A stretch of DNA of 43,852 bases from Nemertoderma westbladi (lineage: Eukaryota; Xenacoelomorpha; Nemertodermatida; Nemertodermatidae): the NCBI GenBank assembly GCA_032718475.1, contig JAUCBJ010003518.1:1-43852 (forward strand), in the 5' to 3' direction. Positions 34,668 through 43,600 of the stretch are shown here, piece after piece (position 1 is the first letter of the stretch; each line of letters starts with the position of its first letter). A program made the position numbers and the translations under genes. A model generated the notes under the pieces. That model saw nothing but the letters and a program-made list of their open reading frames with translations, did not search any database and was not told the origin of the DNA.

Positions 34668-35855
34668 AGTTATACACATGCATCCTACTGTCCTATAATC
34701 AAATATGTTCAAATCATATTAATTATAGAATTATGTGATATCTATCAGTCTATAGGCCTATACCTGTATACAGACAGATATAACTGTATAATAAAAAACC
34801 TTAAAAAACCTAAAAAACCTTTAGGTTTTTTTAAAAAACCTAAGCAAAACACATAAACTTATTTTTTTTCTTTAAAAAACCGGGGACGTCTATTTACACC
34901 AAAAACACACAAAAACTCACAAAAACACACAAAAACTCACAAAAACACACAAAAACATACAAAAACACACAAAAACAGACAAAAACATATGGCATATATA
35001 TGAAATGCCTGCAAAGGTAATTATCATTGCGGTTTGGGTTGTTGTCTGTTTGTATGCCTGTTTGTCTGTGTGGATGTAATTAATTGTAATCCAAAACGCA
35101 ATAGTCAGATAGTTATTGCTGAAATACCTATAGGCATAGTCCAGTAGGGTCAGCCTAATCACCCAACTTTCACCCAACTACACACAGCTACACCCAACTT
35201 TCACCCAACTACACCCAACTTTCACCCAACTACCACCCAACTACACAGCTACACCCAACTTTCACCAACTACACCCAACTATACCACCCATCACCCTCTG
35301 CAAATACACCCAACTTCAACGTTCAACACAACAGCATCCAACTTACACCAAACTATACTGTATGGCACCTATCTTCCACAAATTACAATATGTACAGTAA
35401 CAAACTCTGAACTTCTTTGAGGAATTGCTGAGATATGAACTTTTAAAAGTTGCATGTACTCATGCTGTATTTTGCCATCACTGCCCTGCAATTATGAAAA
35501 TAACTAACTAACATTTTATTTTTATTGCAGGTTGATTCTAGAATAATTGATGAATTTAGCAATAAATATACAAAGGAGAGACACAGAGACTATTGACGAA
35601 CGATCCAGATACCTATAGATGTCTACACATACCACGCATCAAAACTCCAAACTAAGCTACAGTACAAACTAAACTGGCGCTGTGGGATTGCGGTGAAAAT
35701 GAAAACGGTATTGATACACAGGAGGGTCACCGTCACAGCCTTAACGACGAAATCGCATTATTGGAAACTTCTGCTGTGGGAATAGCAATGCAGATAATTC
35801 GTACAAAGTTAATGGACATAAGTTCTATATTATACAGTATGTTTAATGCAATTAT

Positions 35856-36255
35856 AATAATGTAATTATCCTTTATGTATCATAGAATACAAGAAAAAAA
35901 ACGGTAACATTATTTTCAGCTTCTTTATCTTAAACTTTATGGCCTTTATACTGTATTAATTAATTTTTAACGAAACAACAGAAATAATTTTAGAACTTTT
36001 TACATTTCTTATTACATTTTACATGTCTCAAGTTTACACTCCATTTGGCTCCCTGATCCAATCTTAATGGTTAGCAAATAAAGTACTTTCTGTATAATAT
36101 AGGCGAATAATAAATTTATCATGGAACCAAAATAATAAACGAAAGATAAGATCAAATTAATATAAAGGCCACGAAGTTTAGAATAAAACTGTTGAAAATA
36201 AAGACTATGTTACAATCTTTCTTGTAATATGATACATAAAGGATAATTATAATAT
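35856..36255. repeat. Inverted repeat with ~95-bp arms inside the nested transposon
   Basis: 35856-35950 and 36161-36255 are inverted copies: AATTATCCTTTATGTATCAT on the left matches ATGATACATAAAGGATAATT (written inverted, with small differences) on the right, and GGCCTTTATA matches TATAAAGGCC. The arms are diverged with indels, spaced by about 210 bp. Confidence 0.8.
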
Positions 36256-36382
36256 TTTATTGTTAAATTTCTGAATTACTTAACGCTCGTCCTTGGACAA
36301 GCCGTAAATACAGTAGATAGATGGATTATTTGCGGCTCGTCCATAGACGAGCGTTAAGTAATCAAGAAATTTAACAATAAAA
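36254..36382. repeat. Strong hairpin, ~57-bp arms and ~15-bp loop
   Basis: The arms 36254-36309 and 36325-36382 are near-perfect inverted copies (for example TTACTTAACGCTCGTC and GACGAGCGTTAAGTAA). The loop is short, so RNA or single-stranded DNA from here would fold tightly. It lies within the nested transposon and adjoins the previous inverted repeat. It could be part of the element's structure or a separate small insertion. Confidence 0.85.
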
Positions 36383-37259
36383 CAACGTATTCTAGTGTAT
36401 AATGTACTTTTATCTCACTTCGGTCCCTCGTTTCAATATTTCACTAACTCGAATATGATAATAACTCGAAATAAATTTTCCAGTATTTACTAATTATCAT
36501 AGTGCGTTAAGGCTCGCCTTTACTACGTGGCTCGCATGTTCTCGCTGTTATGCCTCAGAACTAAACATTAGATATATTGTACTGTATGTCCTACTCATCT
36601 TCACATCCAAAAAAGCGACGTAGATTAGGATTTGTATGGTTTTTGAAAATTTTATAATTTGCTTTATAATTTTTTATTTTCAAAAATCCTGACCTGCGAG
36701 AAAGTGGTGAAAGGTAAGTGTAGTTGGGTGGAAGTGAGACAATGTTGAGTGTACTGTAGTTGGGTGATAGTTGGGTGTAGTTGGGTGGAGAATTGGGTGT
36801 AGTTGGGTGAAAGTTGGGTGTTGTTGGGGGTAGTTGGGTGAAAGTTGGGTGTAGTTGGGTGAAAGTTGGGTGTAGTTGGGTGTTTAGGCTGACCGTCCAG
36901 TAGTCTACACTCTACAGGTACCTTCAGTATAAATTAGATCATTGATGCACTCGATCCTCCGTGGAATCCCCATTATGAACATCACATATATTTCGCCTGG
37001 ACGGATGCATCGCGCTTATTCAATCTAAACATTACTATATGATTGTGATCAGGCAGGCAGGTTATGGTTGATATCAGTTAATGCGATGCCTTTGATAAAT
37101 TGCGCAAAGGGCGATTAAGTAATTTAATACAGTAGATAGTGTGGTTGCGTTTCCGCCAACATCTCTTTCCAAGCTTGGTGAGAATAACTCTTCCGGGAAG
37201 AAAAATATACTCGATTTATGACTACCATCATCTGATCATATGTTGACGTCACATTAAAT

Positions 37260-38283
37260 AAACAAAAACACACAAAAATAAACAAAAGACACATAAAGAA
37301 ACAAAACACACAAAAACAAACAAAAACACACAAAAACAAACAGAAACACACAAAAACATACAATTCACACAAAAACACACAAAAATATACAATTCACACA
37401 AAAACACACAAAACAAACAAAAACACACTAAAACAAACAAAAACACACAAAAACAAACAAAAACACATAAAAACAAACATAAACACACAAAATCAAACAA
37501 AAACAAACAAAACACACAAAAACAAACAGAAACATACAAAACAAACAAAAACACACAAAAATAAACAAACACACACAAAAACAAATAAAAAAAAACACAC
37601 AGAAAAACAAACAAAAGCAAACAAAACAAACAAAAACCCAAAAACAAACACAAATATACAAAAACAAACAAAAACACACACAAACAAACAAAAGCAAACA
37701 AACACACAAAAACAAACAAACAAAAGACACTTAAAGAAACAAAAACACACAAAAACAAACAAAAACACACAAAAACAAACAGAAACACACAAAAACATAC
37801 AATTCATACAAAAACACACAAAAACATACAATTCACACAAAAACACACAAAACAAACAAAAACACACAAAAACAAACAAAAGCAAACAAAACAAACAAAA
37901 ACAAACACAAAAACAAACACAAATAAACAAAAACACACACAAACAAACAAAAGCAAACAAACACACAAAAACAAACAAACATAAAGAAACAGAACACACA
38001 AAAAGAAACAAAAACACACAAAAACAAACAGAAACACACAAAAACATACAATTCACACAAAAACACACAAAAACATACAATTCACACAAAAACACACAAA
38101 ACAAACAAAAACACACAAAAACACACAAAAACAAACAAAAACACACAAAAACAAACAAAAACACACAAAAACAAACAAAACATACAAAAACAAACAAAAA
38201 CACACAAAAACAAACAAAAACACACAAAAACAAAACAAAGACACACAAAAACAACAAAAACAAACAAACAAAAACTTTGTTTT
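37260..38283. repeat. 1-kb (CAAAAACACA)n-like simple repeat
   Basis: A purine-rich array of AAAAACACAC and AAAAACAAAC words with scattered ACATACAATTCAC interruptions. Longer blocks, such as those near 37355, 37795 and 38040, recur. The same words form the subterminal parts of the surrounding transposon's arms (34901-34987 and, inverted, 39479-39600), so this is an expansion within that element. The long Phe/Val/Cys/Leu-rich open frames on the minus strand are produced by the repeat and should not be read as proteins. Confidence 0.93.
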
Positions 38284-38966
38284 TGTTTTAAAACAAAACA
38301 AAACATTTATTTTGTAACAATATATCACTCTATCTTTTATTAAAGAATTAAGTCACAATAAAGTACCAAATTAAGAATAAAATTACGTAGGCCTATATTA
38401 CATAGGGGAAAAAAAACTTAAGAACATATAAGCCGTGAAGTTTATAACTGGTCTTGCTTTCCCATGTAATAAATAAATTAGTTTTATCATGGCCATTCAA
38501 TTCCACTACAATTCCGATTTTATTACCGATTTTAAAATATTATTACATTTTTAAAAAATGTTGTTTATAGGCCTACTACAGTATGATTCTTCCGCAAATA
38601 TATTTATTACATCGTCCCAATAAATCATATCAAACTTCCCGTTTCTCTACTGTATACTTAATAAATCCAAACTACTTAAACGATCTTGTAATTGTAAATA
38701 ATAGTAAATAATAGCATTGTTGTTGCAAGTGGCAAGCCCTGGGTGATTTAATAATAAAATGGTTTTGTAAGTGTTTTATTCCATCAAAAGGCCCAATAAA
38801 ATAATTAATTTTTTTTTTAATTATTTAATTAATTCTAATCCCCCCCCCCCCCCACCCTCGGTATGCCTCTGTTAAGCATACATAGTATGAAATACAGACA
38901 CAGGGTGTATAATGACAAAGTATGAATGAATCGAGCTAATACTGTAGTTTCAGATTCGCAGGTAGA
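38284..38966. other. AT-rich centre of the long-TIR transposon, no gene
   Basis: About 680 bp between the simple repeat and the right arm. It includes a small TTTTGTTTTAAAACAAAAC palindrome (38281-38302) and a run of 13 C (38841-38853). No transposase-like or other coding frame is visible. Confidence 0.6.
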
Positions 38967-39651
38967 ATTTAATGTGACGTCAACATATGATCAGATGATG
39001 GTAGTCATAAATCGAGTATATTTTTCTTCCCGGAAGAGTTATTCTCACCAAGCTTGGAAAGAGATGTTGGCAGAAACGCAACCACACTATCTACTGTATT
39101 ACGGTAAATAATCGCCCTTTGCGCAATTTATCAAAGGCATCATTAACTGATATCAACCATAACCTGCCTGCCTGATCACAATCATATAGTAATGTTTAGA
39201 TTGAATAAGCGCGATGCATCCGTCCAGGCGAAATATATGTGATGTTCATAATGGGAATTCCACAGAGGATCGAGTGCATCAATGATCTAATTTATACTGA
39301 AGGTACCTGTAGAGTGTAGACTACTGGACTATGCCTATAGGTTATAGGTATTTCAGCAATAACTATTGCGTTTTGGATTACAATTAATTACATCCATACA
39401 GACAAACAGGCATACAAACAGACAACAACCCAAACCGCAATGATAATTACCTTTGCAGGCATTTCATAAATGTGCCGTATGTTTTTGTCTGTTTTTGTGT
39501 GTTTTTGTATGTTTTTGTGTGTTTTTGTGTGTTTTTGTGAGTTTTTGTGTGTTTTTGTGTGTTTTTGTGTGTTTTTGTGAGTTTTTGTGTGTTTTTGGTG
39601 TAAATAGACGTCCCCTAAAAAACCTAGGTTTTTTCCACCCCTGCTTAATTA

Positions 39652-40020
39652 ACAATGGCTGAATGGCTACCGGCTGACCGCTGGCAGCTGGCAGGCTGGA
39701 CCGGTACCGTCTGACCGTACCGGTAATGGTGTAACGTTTGACGTTGTACCAATTCTGATAGTAGACGTTAAGTTAGGGGGAGGGAGGGGGGGCAGAGCAT
39801 GCAGAGGCTGAGGCTGAGGCAGAGGCTTACACCTTACACGGCGAACCGAGTTTCCAACCGGTGATGGTTACAGTGATAATCCTAAATCCTAGGTCTACCT
39901 ACTCATTACAGCAATAGTCCATACTCAGATACTCTGTACTCCATACAGCAGTACGCAGTACGAGTACAGGCTGACAGGACGGTATAGTCAGATAGTATAG
40001 TAAGGATAGCTGAAGTAATC
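39652..40020. other. Intergenic DNA between transposon stack and LINE
   Basis: About 370 bp with CCGG/GGCTGACC-rich words (39668-39725) and a G-rich patch (39775-39800), otherwise featureless. No gene is seen. Confidence 0.5.
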
Positions 40021-40038
40021 ATGATGGAATTGGAATTG

Positions 40039-40044
40039 TTTATT
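40039..40044 (-). terminator. AATAAA polyadenylation-like signal of the LINE
   Basis: The minus strand reads AATAAA here, some 15 bp before the element's short AATTCC tail. It may serve 3' end formation of the LINE transcript. Confidence 0.5.
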
Positions 40045-40666
40045 GACATCAAAATACAGTAAAAATATTAAAAACATAGGCAATACGTTAAACGTTACAC
40101 ACAACAGTACAATCGAAACTGAAACAAGTATTTACAAATTTATTCATTATTTATAATTAATTACAGTAGGCCTACACTGTAGAATATTCGGTTTTATCGT
40201 TTGAGATATTAGATTACGGTAAGGTGTAGCTGTAGGACTTTAAAATTATGGTATAGTATACTAAAAACAATAGATGAGAAACGGTTTGGTTTGAACAAAT
40301 AAGTTTTTATGGGAGTGCACACTAAAAAGAATCATGATGATGTAGATGTGGATATAATTACAAATATTAAAAAAAGGGGAACATACAGGCGCATAGGAAG
40401 CACAAGGAGGCGCACAGGGAGCATACATACGGGCGCGGAATGATAACGGTTAATGGTACAGAGCAAAAGATAATGATGTCGGGGATAACCTCATGAGACA
40501 TAGTCTCGTTTCCATGGGGGTCCCCTGGCTATGCAGTGAATCGATCTGGCTATAAAATCATTATTGAAACTTAATAAAAAAATGAAAAATAAAAAATAAA
40601 AAAAAAATACAGAACACGGTTACGATACGATTAAAAAAAAAAGAATGAGAGTTTTTGTAGGCATGG

Positions 40667-43600
40667 TTAAAAAGAATAGATGCATTGTTCTCGGGAGGAT
40701 AAAAGGCTAAGTAAGTGGGTCTTTACTTTGTGTTTAAAGGATTCTACTGTGGTTAATTGTTTTATTTCGTTCGGGAGTTTATTCCACAGGAAGGGTCCTA
40801 AGTAGGAGAAGGCGTGCGTGGCAGTTTTAGTTTTTTTCCGAGGAATGGTGGCGTGCGCTATGGAGGACCGTGAACGATCGGAGAGGTAGCTAAAAGTTAC
40901 AAGGGACTGGAGGTAGATGGGCGCGGTTTTCCTGTATACTTTAAACATGTGGGTCAGGATGGTATGATGGACCCGCTCGGTGATAGGGAGCCAGTTTATT
41001 CGGATGAAGTGGGTAGAGTCGATGTGGGTGCGCGAGTCGAGATCGAGACAGAAACGGATACACTTCCGTTGGAGTGCGTCGATGCGGTTACGGAGGCGGC
41101 TGGCGGCGCTCAGATACCAAACCGGGGCAGAGGAGTCGATGATCGGCTGGATTAGGGCGTTACATAGAGTACGCCGTAGTGGTTTGTCGAGTACTTGCGA
41201 GTTTCTGTGGAGGAATTTCAGGCAAGCATTTCCTCTGCGTATGATGGTTTGGGCCGAGTCGGCGCCCGAAAGAGTAGCATCGAGGGAGCAGCCCAAGTAA
41301 TTCACCGTTTCTGAGGTGTCAAGACGTGCGGATCCGAAGGTTACCGAGAAACTACCCGATGTGGCTAGGCGGTGGTGTGAACCAAAAAGCATGACCTCGA
41401 ACTTGTCGGGGTGAATGCTAAGGCGGTTATCGACAGCCCAGGCATTTACCCTGGTCAATGTTTCCGAGAGTGACGTTTCGATTTCCTTTAAGTTGTGTCC
41501 AGTTTTGAGGATATTTGTATCGTCGACATATTTCAGTGCCACCGTGAGATTTTGGCTGTTGGTGTTGGCGACGTGGTGGGTGACCTCCGTTGAGAGGGGA
41601 ACGGAACCCGGAGGGGTCGTCACGGGTGCCACCGAACCTGGGTAGTCCACGGGGATCGCCACTGAACCTTGGGAGTCCGCGGGGAGAGCCACTGAACCTT
41701 GGGAGTCCGCGGGGAGCGCCAACGAACCTTGGGAGTCCACAGGGAGCGCCACCGAACCTGGGTGGTCCGCGGGGAGCGCCACCGAATTTTGGGAGTCCAT
41801 GGGGAGCGCCACCGAACCTTGGGAGTCTGCGGGGAGTGCCACCGAACCTTGGGAGCCCGCGGGGAGCGCCAACGAACATTGGGAGTCCGCAGGGAGCACC
41901 ACCGAACCTGGGTGGTTCGCGGGGAGTGCCACCAAACTTTGGGTGTCCGCGGGGAGTGCCACCGAAACTTGGGAGTCCGCGGGGAGCGCCAACGAACCTT
42001 GGGGGGCCGCAGGGAGTGCCACCGAACCTGGAGAGGCCTCAGGGAGCGCCACCGAATCTGGGGAGGCCGCAGGGAGCGCCACCAAAACCGGAGAGGCTGC
42101 AGGGAGCGCCACCATACCTGGAGATGCCGCAGGGAGCGCCACCGAACCTTGGGGGTCCGCGGGGGGCGCCACCGTACCGGGAGATGCCGCAGGGAGCGCC
42201 ACCAAACCTTGGGAGTCCGCGGGGAGAGCAACCTTACCTGGAGATGCTGCAGGGAGCGCCAACGAACCTTGGGAATCCGCGGGGAGCGCCACCGAACCTG
42301 GAGATGCCGCAGGGAGCGCCACCAAACCTGGAGAGGCCGCAGGGAGCACCACCGAACCTGGAGAAGCTGTGGGGGGCATCAACGAAACCGTTTGGGTCGG
42401 GGTACAGTTAGTGGGAACGAGAGCTAGATCGAAGTCGTTGATATAGATTAAGAACAGTAAAACAGCTAGGAGAGCTCCTTGGGGGGTGCCGCACGTGATA
42501 TCAAGTGTTTTTGATGTGGAGTTTCCGATTTGAACATATTGTGATCTTCCTGACAAGTAGGAGCGGAACCAATTTATGGTGTGTTGGTTGAGTCCGATGC
42601 ACTTTAGCTTATGTAGGAGGATGTCGTGCTGCACGGTGTCGTAGGCTTTTCTAATATCTATGGCAACCATTCCTACTAACATTCCTTTGTCGTTTGCATT
42701 TCGGATGAGGTCGTCGAGGTGGATGAGGCAGGTTTGTACTGAGTGGCCGGTCCGGGCGCCGGATTGGAGATCGTCGAGTATATGGTTGGTTACTATGTAG
42801 CTTTTGAATTGTTCGAAGATAACCTTTTCTAGGACTTTGGAGGCAGTTGGAAGCAGCGAAATGGGGCGGTAGTGATCACGGACAATGCGGGGGCCTTTTT
42901 TGAAGATTGGATTGACTTTGGCGAGTTTATAATCGGTGGGGAAGATTGCTGAGGTAATTGATGAGTTTATAATGTGGGTAAGGTGGTCAGTTAAGATCGG
43001 GCTTCCATCCTTAAGTATTCTTGGGCTGATCGAGTCGGGTCCACTGGCCTTGGTGGTATCTAGGTTTGTGAGAATGTCAAATACGATCTGTCTATCGACT
43101 GTTTGGAGGGAGAAACTGTCTTTTTTAATTCCTTTCAGGGCATAGAACTGCTCGACTGCGGGGCCGTTGTAGATGTTGCTGGGAGATGGGAGTTTGTCTA
43201 CCAATGTCTTTGAGATATTTGTGAATAAGGAGTTCAGAACATTGGCAATGTCGGTGGGGTCTGTAAGGAGGGCTCCATTATTTTCAATAGCTGATATTAT
43301 GGTAGACGACTTCGCTCTTTTCGTGGGCGCTCCGAGTGTCTTTAGGGTTTTCCAGAGGACTTTACTGTTTGTTTTGTTGGAGTCGAGGACGTTTTTGATG
43401 TAGGTGGATTTGGCTGATCTGAGTTTGTGTGTTGCCTCGTTCCTCAATTGTTTATAGTTGTCATAGTTACTTGGGCTTCGGTGCTCATGGAATTTTAGGA
43501 GTGCTTTGTTTCTATCCTGGATGATTGTTATGATGTCGGCGGTCATCCAAGGTTCGGAAAAATGTTTAACTCTGACGCAGCGATGTGGTGCGATTTTATC

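Larger units (their letters stand above)
35148..36894. mobile_element. Nested DNA transposon, GGTCAGCCTAA termini, 9-bp target duplication
   Basis: This 1747-bp element interrupts the left arm of the long-TIR transposon. Its ends read GGTCAGCCTAATCACCC and, inverted, GGTCAGCCTAAACACCC. GTCCAGTAG is duplicated on both sides (35139-35147, 36895-36903). The intact right arm of the host element provides the empty site: there GTCCAGTAG occurs once (inverted, near 39324-39332) with the same flanks. Subterminal regions (35157-35330 and 36716-36885) consist of repeated CACCCAACT and its complement. The interior contains two further hairpins and no coding sequence. Superfamily unknown; 9 bp suggests a Mutator-like or similar transposase acting in trans. 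Confidence 0.88.
34882..39615. mobile_element. Long-TIR DNA transposon (MULE/foldback-like) with 9-bp target duplication
   Basis: Terminal inverted repeats of about 620-650 bp: the left arm is 34882-35147 continuing at 36904-37259 (interrupted by another insertion), the right arm 38967-39615. Outer ends read GGGGACGTCTATTTACACC and its reverse complement. TAAAAAACC (9 bp) flanks both ends (34873-34881, 39616-39624). Long arms with a 9-bp duplication fit Mutator-like or foldback elements. The arms match closely, for example around AAGCTTGGTGAGAATAAC (37170s) and its inverse at about 39045. The interior is simple repeat plus AT-rich DNA with no transposase, so it is non-autonomous. The neighbourhood contains other AAAAAACC motifs, so the target duplication is good but not certain. 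Confidence 0.75.
33761..39643. mobile_element. Candidate non-autonomous hAT-like element, split by nested insertions
   Basis: The two ends look like hAT termini: CAGGGCTGGCAAAG at 33769 (the element may start at CAGG, 33761) and, at the right end, TTTTTTCCACCCCTG finishing at 39643, which reads CAGGGGTGGAAAAAA on the other strand. The 8-bp sequence CTTAATTA flanks both sides (33753-33760 and 39644-39651), the target duplication length expected of hAT. Subterminal AACCTAGGTTTTTT-type repeats occur near both ends (33785-33870, 34800-34855, 39616-39636). Removing nested elements leaves only about 600 bp with no transposase, so it is non-autonomous. The left end carries an extra CAGGCAGA, and AT-rich 8-mers can match by chance, so confidence is moderate. 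Confidence 0.5.

Noticed and set aside
34140-34677. AGTTATACAC on both sides of the MITE as a certain target duplication
   Set aside because: The arm ends appear to overlap this sequence (TATA...ACGG), so it may be part of degraded inverted repeats; kept only as one possibility.
37124-38328. Several overlapping open frames rich in Phe, Val, Cys and Leu on the minus strand, resembling a membrane protein
   Set aside because: They are translations of the (CAAAAACACA)n simple repeat; composition and overlap in all frames are by-products of the repeat.
38926-39111. A 60-residue frame present in both arms of the long-TIR transposon (also inverted at 37124-37259)
   Set aside because: It is duplicated only because the arms are inverted copies; no domain is recognisable and there is no sign of coding constraint.
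41590-42446. Three plus-strand open frames of 215-273 residues rich in Gly/Pro/Arg
   Set aside because: They are antisense shadows of the in-frame minisatellite in the LINE polymerase; the minus frame alone continues into conserved motifs on both sides.
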